Assembly (NCBI GenBank): GCA_002077065.1
Contig: NAJO01000014.1
Coordinates: forward strand, 921,351-985,350
Source: Cryoendolithus antarcticus
Lineage: Eukaryota; Ascomycota; Dothideomycetes; Cladosporiales; Cladosporiaceae
Direction: 5' to 3'
DNA: 64,000 bases
Shown: piece by piece, positions 39,430 through 49,754 of the stretch
Layout of the letters: every line of letters begins with the position of its first letter
How positions within the stretch are numbered: position 1 is the first letter of the stretch
The notes under the pieces: generated by a model
Told to the model about the DNA's origin: nothing
Seen by the model: the letters and a program-made list of their open reading frames with translations, nothing else
Database searches by the model: none
Translations under genes and position numbers: made by a program

Positions 39430-41135
39430 TTACTTCTTGTCTCCCATCAACTCGATCTCGCTATCAGTCTTGCCGGCGATCAGATGATCTTTCTTGCCTG
39501 CCAGCCTTTTCTTGTTCTCGGACATGAGCATAAAGTGGGTGAACAGACTCCCACCCAACAGGAAGACGACCATGTAGGCCAGTACCACAGCATGTCCAGG
39601 ACGATAGTTCGGCTTGTCCTTGGCCTGGTAGATATTGCTGCTGACAATCCCGTTCAGATTGCCCCATCCGATCACAAAACCGAGGGTGACACCTCTCTTG
39701 TATACTCCTTCGCTGTTGTTTGCTGCCCAGGAGATGGTGTTGGCGACACACGGGTAGATGCCCATGGCCCCAAGGAAGGTTCCAGCGTATTTGATCCCCG
39801 TAGACTTCGTTGGGGCACCGAGCAGCATGCTGAACCCAGTGATACCGATCAACGACACTCCGATGTTACACCACCCTCGCTGATTTGTCCGATCGGCCAG
39901 CCAGCCGATCAATATCGTCAAAACCGCTGCCGCAGCATACGGCGGCACACTCAGCAAATTCGCCTTCGTACTAGCATAACCGAGCTCCTGTACAATCGTG
40001 GGCAAGAAGAGCGAGAAGCTGTAAAGCGCGCCGTCACAACCCATGTACACGACTGCAAACGCCCAGGTCTTCCAGTCTTTGACGGAGGCCCAGAAGTAGG
40101 ACATCTTGAACTCTTCATGCTCGGCTGATGATTGGCCGTCTGACTTGAGGCGGCGAAGCACGCGTAGTCGGTCGTCATCAGAGAGGAACTTCGCTTCGTC
40201 GGGAAAGTCGTGGACCATCCAGTAGGAAACTCCGCCGATCAGTACAGTGGCGAGACCTTCGAGAATGAAGATCCAGGCCCAGCCCTTCTTGCCGCCAATG
40301 CCGTCCATGAGTGCGATGGCCGCAGCGAGAAGGCCACCAAAGCTGCCAGCGAGCGCTGCGGCGGAGAAGAAGACTGCCGCTCGGATGCCGAGTTCACTGC
40401 GCTTGTACCAGCAGGAGAGATAGTAGCTGCGGGAGTCAGCATTGTACAGTCACTTCCTCGTGGCATGACTTACTTCACACCAGGAAAGAGGCCAGCCTCC
40501 GCCACTCCTAGAAAGAATCTGGCTGCGGCCAATCCTGAGAAGTTGTGCACAAAGCCCATGAAGCACATGACTATACCCCAGAGGACCTAGCAGGTATCCG
40601 TCAGCATCATCCGCAACAGCGGCAGCGCCTATGACTTACCATGATCGCTGGAATGAAGATGCTCGGCCTAAGCCTTTTCAACAACACATTCGTCAAAGGC
40701 TCGAAGCCTGCGTAGCTCACGAAGAACAAGCTTAGGGCAGCATTGTACTGGCCATTGGTCATGTTGAGATCTTTCACTAAGCCATCGACTTTGGCATTGC
40801 CTATGTTGGTTGTGCATTGCTTGTCAGCAGGAGAAGGAAAGCCAAAGAACGGCGAGTCTTATCTGTCGAGGAAGGACACGAGGTAGAGCAGCGTCAGCCA
40901 TGGTATGAGTTTGAAGTCCAAGCGACGGACAAGGGCTTTGTCCTGGGACGCAAGTCAGTGTTGGTCCTGGGCTTGAGAACCTCAGAACATGGCACACGAT
41001 TGCGGCTTTCTCTGCCTCACTCTTCCCTGCGTCGGGATCCGGGAAGCGCTCTTCGATATGACTATCGAGATCAATGTGCTTCTCATCCGCATGGTTGCCG
41101 GAGCCGTGGCTGCTGCCGCTGTCGTCTTTCCCCAT
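39430..41135 (-). CDS. MFS transporter, allantoate permease-like (ACS/DAL5 family)
   Basis: Twelve-helix plasma-membrane importer for small organic anions such as vitamins or ureides. Model complement(join(39430..40426, 40474..40586, 40640..40811, 40863..40942, 40998..41135)), 499 residues, the normal length. Exon 1 is the cytoplasmic head (DSHIEERFPDPDAGK). Joins restore family sequence: AAI-DKALVRRLDFKLIPWL, SFLDR-TNIGNAKVDGLVKDL, IPAIM-VLWGIVMCF, LFPGV-NYYLSCWYKRSE. Introns 1, 3 and 4 are GT-AG (gtgtgc, gtaagt, gtaagt). The second intron, 40812-40862, can only be removed in frame by AT-AC splicing. Motifs include LDRTNIGNA in helix 1 and LIGWLADRTNQRG in the second half. No lesion is seen elsewhere. 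The substrate is not deducible. Confidence 0.9.
40812..40862 (-). other. Apparent AT-AC intron (51 nt) in the MFS gene
   Basis: On the minus strand the exon ends ctcgacag, the intron begins ataagactcgcc, has pyrimidine-rich sequence and the branch site ctgctgac, and ends aatgcac before aaccaacatagg. Removal gives Phe-Leu-Asp-Arg-Thr-Asn-Ile-Gly, the conserved helix-1 motif. No GT-AG pair nearby restores the frame. The branch is of the ordinary U2 type and the donor is the U1-like GTAAGA with G1 changed to A. Confidence 0.75.
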
Positions 41136-41606
41136 TTCGTCGTGTACTTGGCGGAAGAGGTCGTGGACAAAGCCTCAAATGAATGAATCCATCGACTGCC
41201 ACGACAGTAACAGCCGCGGAGTGTAGCATGTCATCCCGAGGTGTCAGCAGCGCAAACACCCGTGTAGGAGGAGCGGGAGCAAGGTTCTTGAGCGTGGCAG
41301 ATTCATAAGCGAGCGAGCTAAGGCGCAATAAGCTCACCTAAGAGGCCGATGGAAATTGCCAAGACACACCATGTGGTGCGGGGATCGTGGGGACGGGAGA
41401 AGATGGACAGTTGCGGCTGATGGCCGGACTTACATTTGCCGATGAGCAATTGGTGAGGGTGTACACTCTACTCAGGTACTATGTACAATGCTTAGGTATA
41501 TCCACTTCCTCGCAGTTGTCAGTCTATGCCAATAGTTCATAGGTTTTGCACATTGTGCTCGTCAACGTCGTATCTCATGAGATGTAGCAGGCCCGTCATC
41601 ACACCT
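41136..41606. other. Intergenic
   Basis: MFS promoter and 3' end of GDB1; no other element recognised. Confidence 0.5.
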
Positions 41607-44600
41607 TCAGAGGGCATCGGCACTGTACTTGCTCGCATCGTCGTAGAGATCTATTATGCACCCTGCGGACCAAGCTTGGGTAGGGCACTGCAAATGTTGT
41701 CAGTATATCGCACGAACCCAGCGTGACTGTAAAACAGTACTCACCGAATCCCCACAAAACTCCCCATTCTTCTGCGTCAACTCAGTCAAGCCTGCCCAGG
41801 GACTCTGCTTGATGGCAGCCATGCAGCCATGCAACCTTGCAGTGACCTGCTGAAACGCCTCCACCCTCTCCTCATGCGTCGTGCACTTCATAAACAGGAA
41901 TTTACAGAGCGCTCGCAAGAAGAAGCCAGTCGGCCAAAGCCACTCCGGTCCCTGATGGTAGTTCCGACCCTTCGCAGTCTGGTAGTTGTCGCTATCCTCG
42001 CTGTTGATGTAGTACGGATGGTATTCGAGATCGGCCGGGTCGAGGGTAGCCATCCCGGTCGGTCCGCGAAGAGCGTGGTCCGCTACTTCGAGTGCTCCGA
42101 GAGCGTGCGAGAGGGTGAAGAGATCAGGAGCGACCGTCATGGCGATGGGGAAGTTCGGTCGGAGTTGGTAGTCGCGGTACTCCTTCTTGCCGCGAAAGAC
42201 GTCTTTGTAGATGCCGGTGCGGTTGACAATCTTCGGGTTGATGTCGTACTTGGACCACTCACTGCGGTCATTGGGGATGTAGTAGCAGTGTTCGAAGGAC
42301 GACTTGAGCTTTGCGGCCCAGTTCGTGTAGCTGACCTTATGGCCTTCGCTGTTGGTCACACCTTCGTGGGCAAAGATGCCATCCGCGTTGAGACCAGAGA
42401 CCCACTTGAGCGTGCTGTACAGTAGACCGGTGATCTCGACTGGCGCACCATCACGGCTGGTACCAGGATGGCCTTTGCTGCCAGCTTTAGTCGACTCGCC
42501 CATCTTATCCATCCAAGTGCCGCAGTTGGACTCATTACCACCAAAGATGATGCCAGTCTTCCAATCGACATCAATGTCAATGTTGAAGCCCTCATCCTTC
42601 ATCTGACTGTCGATGCCGGGTCCGGCGTTGTACTCGCGAAAGTGCATACCACCAGCATGACGCTGCAGGCACTCGTGGACGACCTCGGCGATCGTGCTTT
42701 CTTGTGAGTATGCGCGCTTGTCGTCCCACGCAAACCAAGTATCGTCGTATGGCAGAAAACGACGCTCGACCTTCTCCTCCAGGATTGCATGTCCGTCTGG
42801 CACAAGATTGCAGTAGTCCTGAATGTTCTGGAGGAAGAACCACACAGAGTCTCGGCTGTTGTAGCGCGGTAGCTTGGCAGAGCCGAGAAGGTTGGGAATC
42901 ATGCCGTGCTTGACCACTGATGCAAAGCAAAGAATGTGCTCCTTCGCTTCTTCATAGCGGCCAGTGCACAGCAGGAGGCCACGCATGGCGATCATGATAT
43001 CGCGGCCCCAGCAGCGAGCCCAATCTTGGGCGAAGTGGGGTAAGCCAGCAGCCAGGGACGGCACAAGCTTGTTAGGCCAAAGCGATGCATTTGGCATGTA
43101 GCCCTGGAGCTGGTAGCTTACCATTGCCAATGACTTGAGAAAGCGCTGACCGTTCTTGACATTGTCGTTCATGAGCTCAACACCACGTTCGAAACCGGCT
43201 CTGTATGCTGTCTGAATGACAAGGGCGAAGTAGCGAGGTAGGAGGAATGAGGGCAGCTTGCGAATGGCGTCAAACCGAGTTCGCAGCCACTGAGCTGGAC
43301 CTGTGAGGTTGGCGTACTCGGATTGGCCTGCAAGCTTGTCCAGGCGGCCGACGATGTAATCCAGCGCCCATTGACCTGAACGTAGGTGCTCGCAGATGGG
43401 ATGTCCGAGATCATTGCTTGCTACGACGTCGCGCAAGATAGACCACCAACCCTGCAGACCGCAGTACACCAGAGCTCCTATGCCCGGAACGGAATACACG
43501 CCATCTTGACCATGAGAAGCAGCTCGCTCCTCCGAATCGGCACGGTACATGATCACGTTGAGATCGATAAGCCCAACATTCTTGAAAGCATCCTTCGCGC
43601 CAGAGGTCACATACTTGTCCAGGCCCTCACTATGCTCAGCAGCAGGAATCCAGGTCTCGAAGACTGCAATCGAGCCAGCACCGAAGGAGCCCGGCAGGCG
43701 AATGACAGTATCGTCTCCCTTGGCTTCGACTGTGACACCTCGGATGTCCTTCGTGTGAGAAGGCACACCCTGCAGAACCTTTGCATGAATGGCAGTCTGC
43801 TTGGCATCATAGCTCTGGTCGCACTCGAGGCTCCAGGCACCAAGTAGCTTCGCCTTCGTCCCGGTCAAAGCATCTGGCTGGAAGCTACCGCTGCCACTGT
43901 TCGAGCCTGGGAATGCGGTGTGGGCGATGAGGTAGTTGCCCTTGCGGGACTTTGGATGAATCCTGTGAACTGTAATGTACTCGCCGTCATGGTGGACGTG
44001 AGACTCGCTGTAGCCGTCCATACCCATGATCTGGTGGAGTTGATTCATGAGCTTCTTGATGGCTCCTGCGCCCTCAAATGCTCCGATCTTGAGGCTCTCG
44101 CCAAGCTTGAGGTTGCTGTAAGGGCTTGAGTAAGGCCTGGTCTCATGTACAAGCTCGATGAGCTCTGGGTATAGCTCGTCCATGCCGAAATTAGAACCGG
44201 AAGCCGACGCACACATTGCAACAAGTGCCGAGCTTGAGATGGTGTCACGGCCATCACGACGTTGAACAGGTGTCTCGTTGTCATGTGTACAGTCCATGAG
44301 AAGGGCGTGGATCTTCGAAGGAACGATCTTGTGGACAATCTCACGACCTTGTGGCGTGGTGCCGTTCGTGTGTGCGCCATTGGTAAGCGAGCCATTGGCG
44401 GCAGGCTTGTCAGTGCCGGACACATCATCGACGGCAAAGCTACCGACAGGTCGACCAGCATTGATGTGAACGAGCTTGCTAAGCTCTGCGGGCGACCAGA
44501 CCTGCATAGCTTCTCGGATGAGGCAGGAGATGCCCAGCTTCTGGCAGAAGAGGTAATCCATCTTTTCATCACCAGAGAAAAGCTCAGCAGCCACCATCAG

Positions 44601-46384
44601 GTCAGGTCTGACGCACCGAGCAGAGTCCAGCATGTGCGAGGCAACATGCAGAGGGGTTGAGTGACAGTTGTCAATGCGGAAAGCGTGGAAGTGCTTAGCC
44701 ATCAGCTGGGTGTAGCCGGTCATGTGCTCCCAGAGGTAAGGCGAGTCTTGCGGCCCGGAGCCATAGCGCAGCTTGACGCAGTCGCCCCAGACTATCAGCT
44801 CACGGCGAAGATACACCTTGGATCGAGGACCAGCGTTGTCCTTCATTACATCAGCAGCCCACACCCAGCCATTGTTAGCCAATGCAAGAGAGTCTGGGTC
44901 GTGCTTCGAGGTGATCGAGTTGACTTCCAGGCGGGTGAAGTAAGACTCGATGAGAGGATTTGCGGCCGTGATGTCGCCGATCTGCGGGCCATGAGAGTCA
45001 AGGCGCATGTACTTTGTCCGGTTGAAGACCTGATCTATGATAGCAGCCACGTCGGCATCATACTCGCGGTACCACTCGAGATTGACTTCATTGAGAAATC
45101 GGGCCATCGCGCCATGAGCTGCGCGCTCGTCCGCTGCATTGTTCTGCTTGGCGTGAGCTGGTCCGAACAGCTTTTGCAGAAGGGCAGCTGCGCGGTGTGG
45201 ATGGACTCGTCGCCTGAAACGCTCTCCCATCCGATCAGTGCCATGAAAGCCATGTGCCACAAGCCAGTCAGCCTTCTGCTTGAGACTCCAGGATGGCACG
45301 TCGTCAACAAGCGAAGCATCGGAGTCGACGTCTCTGCCCAGCCAGGCGGTGACAGCTTTCTGCGCATCGCCCTCAACATCGCAGACGTAGAACTCCCAGA
45401 GCTTGATGGCACCGACGACATGGACTTTCGCAGCGTCCATGATCTTAGTGAGATCACTCTCGCCAGTCAGGTGGGTGGGCAGACCCTTTGAAGCAAGCTC
45501 TGACGAGAACTTGAGGAATTGCGTGTCGAGCTCATAGGCTGGGCGCAGATGCGGTGCTGTCTCGATGTTGTAGCCAGATTCCGGATGGTACTCGAGCCAC
45601 TTGCTGTTGTTGGCTGTGTGATTCCAGACCACATCAGTCATGGACAAGAGGCCCATGTCTTGCTCCATACGAGTAGTCAGATCAGCAACATCCTTCTCGC
45701 CTTTGGGAAAGAAAGCCTTGTCAAACGCCAGCTGATCGTAGATTGAGTAGGGCGAGTTGCTGTCACCACGTATCATAAGCGGGGTGAAGTGCACCATGTT
45801 GTAGTTGCGCTCGCTGATGCCATGCAAGTGTCGATCCCAGTCGTGTGGATACTCGCCCATGAATTTTGACAGCACCGAGATGCACGACAATGCGTCCAGC
45901 GGCAGGCGAGACTTGCCGACTTGCAGATGAGGCTCGACATCGATGAAGAAGGTCTTGGTGGATGTCGACTGGGGTACTTCGGTCTTGCCGACAGTGAACT
46001 TGGGGATTGGCGTGTAGGTGGTGTAGAACTCGAAAGCCCCAGCCTGGTGGACGGGGATGTCGATCTGGATCACGTCGTTGAAGCTGGCCTTGAGTCTGGG
46101 AGAAGTCAGATGGTGGAATGGAGTCAAGTAGGTACAACAAGCACTCACTTGTGCTCCCGAAAGCGACTGCGGACGAATTGCTCGCCCTCGTTCGGTAGGT
46201 TGTGCCAAAGGCTGCCCTGCCTACAGATGGAGCTCGTGCCTTCGATCTCAAACCGCACGCTGTATGCTGGCTTCGTCGGAGGTGGCAGGTAGCAGTACGC
46301 TGGATCGCCCGCCAAATCGGGGGAGCCATCGTCCTTGAGCGGCAGCAAGTGGACTGTATGGTTGTTGATCTGTGAGGGTGCCAT
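41607..46384 (-). CDS. GDB1: Glycogen debranching enzyme
   Basis: Bifunctional enzyme with 4-alpha-glucanotransferase and amylo-alpha-1,6-glucosidase activity that removes glycogen branches in the cytosol. Model complement(join(41607..41687, 41745..46095, 46149..46384)), 1555 residues. Intron 1 (gtgagt, branch ctgac, cccag) joins SRFREHK to LKASFNDVIQID. Intron 2 near the end (gtgagt, ttgcag) joins KNGEFCGDS to CPTQAWSAGCIIDLY, the conserved C-terminus. N-terminal domain to about 130; GH13-like transferase half with MTDVVWNHTANNSKWL and FRIDNCHSTPLHVA; C-terminal six-hairpin glucosidase half with WGRDIMIAMRGLL, NLLGSAKLPRYNSRDSVWFFL and GGNESNCGTWMDKMGES. Length and domain order are normal. 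It is divergent from TRM61. Confidence 0.96.
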
Positions 46385-46953
46385 GTCTGGTCACTTGTCC
46401 CTGCTGTACTCTTCTCTTATCCACTCGCGAAGGTCCAGGAAAGGGTACTGGGATCGGCAGCAGGTCGCAAGTCGAAGTCTGTATCCAGTGAGGCCAATGG
46501 CTGTGGCGAATGGATGCGAAGGAGGTGAAGTCGAGAGGGGAGGGACCGAGAGTCGGTCTTTGAGATAACGAATGTGCAATGGCGGATACCGATTAGACTG
46601 CTAAGGTAGCGATGCTGGACAGAGGGGACTGGCAGTATGTACAAGTGATGGTTGAGGATGGTGGTGCCGATGTCGAGGACGTTGTCGCAGACCACGCCGC
46701 CGTCACTTCCCTCACTTTCGCTCAAGAGCACTGGCAAGAGCAGAAAACACCGCCACGCGACAAGCAGGTGCACTCAGGTACCACACGCAGTAGCGCGCCC
46801 TCTTCCGGCCTCGACGACACTTTTTGGTGGGACGCTGCGGATCTCTCCACGTTCCTGACAGGGATCATTGAGCCGCACATTGCGTCATGTTGATCTCAAG
46901 AAAACTGTGAAGCTTGCAAATGCCATTGGAGCTCACATGGTAGGTCCCCAGCA
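46385..46953. promoter_or_regulatory. Divergent promoter region GDB1 / TRM61
   Basis: 569 bases between divergent starts. No TATA box. Short plus-strand ORFs here (for example 46612-46893) look random. Confidence 0.4.
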
Positions 46954-48396
46954 ATGCCTTCACCCTTCTTTCACACTCCGCCCGTTGCTGAGGCAGACTC
47001 ACTCGCAGTGCTGCACCTTCGCCGAGAGAACCTCGTGCCCATCACTTTGCGCGACACAGCCGATGATGGCTACGCTGAGGGCGCGGTGACAAACACTCGC
47101 TTTGGGTCCTTCCCGCACACCACTCTCATAGGGTCGCAATGGGGCAGCCAAGTGCGTGCAAGCAAGGTGGACACGGGGACGAGAGGCAGGAAGTTGAAGG
47201 AGGCAAAGCTTGAGGCTGCTGCCAGGGCAGAAGCCAGCGCAACGCCCGGTGAGAGCACGCCAGTCGGAAGCGGAGAAGATGCTGCGACGAAGAAGCGGAA
47301 ATCGGAGAGTGTTCATAATGTTGGACCGCTGTCGCCGACGAAGAAGATGAGACAAGCAGGTGAGACTGCGCCAGCGGAGCCCCAGGCGGCAGTGGAGGCG
47401 GGCTCAGGCTTCGCGCATCTCGTTCAGCCAACGCCAGAGTCGTGGACATCGTCACTGGATCACCGAACGCAGGTAGTGTACACACCGGATTACTCGTACG
47501 TGCTACAGCGGTTACGCGTCAAGCCTGGCGACACAATCATCGAGGCGGGCGCGGGCAGCGGGAGCTTCACACACGCAGCAGCTCGCGCAGTCTTCAATGG
47601 CTACCCACCAGACGCACAATCGGCAGGAGGGAAGCATGGACGGGTATGCAGCTTCGAGTATCATGCGCCTCGGGTGGAAACACTCAGGCAAGAGATCACT
47701 GACCACGGGCTCGATGGCGCTGTCACTCTCACCCACCGCGATGTATACATCCAAGGCTTCCTGCTCGCCAACGACTCTTCTCCCCGCGCCTCCGCCATCT
47801 TCCTCGACCTGCCAGCGCCCTGGAAAGCGCTCGAACACATCACGCGCAAATCACCTACCACTCCCCTCGACCCCGACACCATAGCGCACATCTGCACCTT
47901 CTCCCCATGCATCGAGCAAGTCCAAGCCACAATGGCCGCGATGCGAAAAGCAGGATGGATCGAGATACAGATGGTGGAAGTAATGAACAAGCGCATCGAT
48001 GTTCGGAGAGAGAGAGTCGGGCTGAAAGAGGAGGGACTGCGAGGCGTGAACGCGAACCCGGCGACAGTGGAGGAGTCCATCGGCCGTCTGCGCGAGATCG
48101 AGGCGAAGCTCAACGAGTTCCACGCAAAGAAGACTCCTGTCAAGGCGGGCGACACGAACGGGCACGGAGCAGGCGATGCAGCCAAGAAGACGCTATCGAA
48201 AGCTGAGCGATTGCTGCTGATCAAACAGGAGGTTGATGGACGGAAATTGTACAAGGAGGGCAATCTGGCGCATCGCACAGAGTCCGAGGTGAAGACGCAC
48301 ACGTCGTATCTCGTCTTTGCCATTCTGCCGATGCAATGGGATGAGAAGGATGATCTAGCATTACTCGCAGACGAGGCTTCTGCTAGCGACAAATGA
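46954..48396 (+). CDS. TRM61: tRNA (adenine-58-N1)-methyltransferase catalytic subunit
   Basis: Catalytic subunit of the nuclear Trm6-Trm61 complex that makes m1A58 in tRNA, needed for initiator tRNA stability. 480 residues, one exon, starting MPSPFFHTPPVAEADSLAVL, which matches fungal homologues. An N-terminal beta domain (RRENLVPITLRDT, TRFGSFPHTTLIGSQWGSQV) is followed by a charged insert at about 75-140, usual in fungi. The Rossmann domain holds FAHLVQPTPESWTSSLDHRT, the SAM loop DTIIEAGAGSGSFTHAAARA, SFEYHAPRVETLRQEI, VYIQGF and the motif IV region FLDLPAPWKAL. A second disordered insert near 385-430 is Lys/Ala-rich. The C-terminal helix region ends with THTSYLVFAILP. Confidence 0.95.
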   Translation: MPSPFFHTPPVAEADSLAVLHLRRENLVPITLRDTADDGYAEGAVTNTRFGSFPHTTLIGSQWGSQVRASKVDTGTRGRKLKEAKLEAAARAEASATPGESTPVGSGEDAATKKRKSESVHNVGPLSPTKKMRQAGETAPAEPQAAVEAGSGFAHLVQPTPESWTSSLDHRTQVVYTPDYSYVLQRLRVKPGDTIIEAGAGSGSFTHAAARAVFNGYPPDAQSAGGKHGRVCSFEYHAPRVETLRQEITDHGLDGAVTLTHRDVYIQGFLLANDSSPRASAIFLDLPAPWKALEHITRKSPTTPLDPDTIAHICTFSPCIEQVQATMAAMRKAGWIEIQMVEVMNKRIDVRRERVGLKEEGLRGVNANPATVEESIGRLREIEAKLNEFHAKKTPVKAGDTNGHGAGDAAKKTLSKAERLLLIKQEVDGRKLYKEGNLAHRTESEVKTHTSYLVFAILPMQWDEKDDLALLADEASASDK

Positions 48397-48549
48397 GCTG
48401 TGTAACGTCCTGGTGAATGCGAGCCGGTCACAATCTATATACATCAATGTAAGACGTGCTCATACGCTTAGACAGTGACGAGATCTGGTGCGTGCGCGGA
48501 CCCGGGAGCGGATCCGATTGCAGGTCCATCTCAACCATGACTAAACTCA

Positions 48550-49218
48550 TCATTTCGTGGCTTTCGCCGGCCGCAACATCAAACGGTGCGGTAGGGCCTT
48601 CTTCATACCCCATGCCTGTTCATCAAAGTCCAGCCACCCCACACCCTGCCACCCAAATCTCTCGTACAACGGCGCACCCTTCGGGCTACCCTCGAGCCAC
48701 GCAGGTAATCCCAAGCGATCCACAGTCTCCAGGCCGTGTTTCAGCTGCATCGCGCCGATACCTCTGCGGTGATGGTCCGGGTGAGTGGTCAGTATATTGA
48801 GCAGAGCAAACGGGTCCCCTTTCATGTGCGTGCGTCGCGCCTTCAGGATGGAACCGAAGAACGCCTCCATGCACTTCGTATCAGCACCCGGCGCCGGCTC
48901 GTGGTCCATGGCTTCCTTGGCCTCCGCATCTAGTTCTTCTTCCGATCGTGGCTTCTCGTAGATCCGCCAGAGAGCCGTGCCTACGATCTGTTGGAACTCA
49001 TCGTTCGGTAGCGAAGTGTCGATCACTTTCGTGAACAGAGTGGAGTCCTTATGTTTGTGGAACGATTCGGTGTTCTCCTTGATGGAATGGTCCAAGTCTG
49101 CTGCTGTGACACCGTGGGGGTAGAGGATTTGCATCAAGTCTGGTCCAAAGGCGGCGAAGTTTATGCGGGTGGCAGCGGGGATGTCGGACTCTTGCATGGG
49201 GTGGAGTTCTAGCGGCAT
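48550..49218 (-). CDS. GNAT family N-acetyltransferase
   Basis: 222-residue acetyl-CoA-dependent acyltransferase. Start MPLELHPMQESDIPAATRIN is the usual first strand and helix. The acetyl-CoA loop is LNILTTHPDHHRRGIGAMQL (R/Q-x-x-G-x-G/A pattern), followed by WLEGSPKGAPLYERFGWQGVG, the motif B region. This layout is common in fungal GNATs of unknown substrate. The gene converges on TRM61 with 153 bases between stops. Confidence 0.9.
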   Translation of the reverse strand: MPLELHPMQESDIPAATRINFAAFGPDLMQILYPHGVTAADLDHSIKENTESFHKHKDSTLFTKVIDTSLPNDEFQQIVGTALWRIYEKPRSEEELDAEAKEAMDHEPAPGADTKCMEAFFGSILKARRTHMKGDPFALLNILTTHPDHHRRGIGAMQLKHGLETVDRLGLPAWLEGSPKGAPLYERFGWQGVGWLDFDEQAWGMKKALPHRLMLRPAKATK

Positions 49219-49754
49219 GATGGGCGGTCGGTGGAGCTTGGCGGCAGGACTTCAATTGTTGCCTTCACGATGAGGAAGTCTCGATGAGTGCCAGTGCTGC
49301 CTGTGTAGTTACATTGGGCCTATCAAGCATCGAAAAGTTATGGTTTCACGGCCTCTCCGTCCTTCCTGTTCAAGATGGCGTCAGATCTCAAAGCTCGGCA
49401 CTTTTGTCAAGCTCTCCGGGAATATAGCTTCCATCTTTGTGACAGGTTCGAGGTTTCACCCTTTCATCAACTCTCGACTCTGCCTCCTCCAAGTGCCTCT
49501 GTCATGATGCCTGCCACCGGCAAACGGCATCCGGAAGCACGAACCGTAGATTCGACGCCTCAGGTCCCTGCACACCATGGCTGTGCGGGAGTGAGTATTG
49601 GTGATTACAGAACGCGTCTGCGTCTGGTCGCGTCGATGCCGATGGTATGCTCTCTGCCTATGCGCATTCACAGCAGTCCTCCCCTTGGTCCATGATCGTC
49701 TGATTCTTGTGCTCTGCCTGCCCATCGTTTCTTCGACAGCTGTTGCGCCTCACG
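49219..49754. other. Intergenic
   Basis: GNAT promoter (minus) and upstream side of the gene at 49755. No clear extra exon could be supported. Confidence 0.4.
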
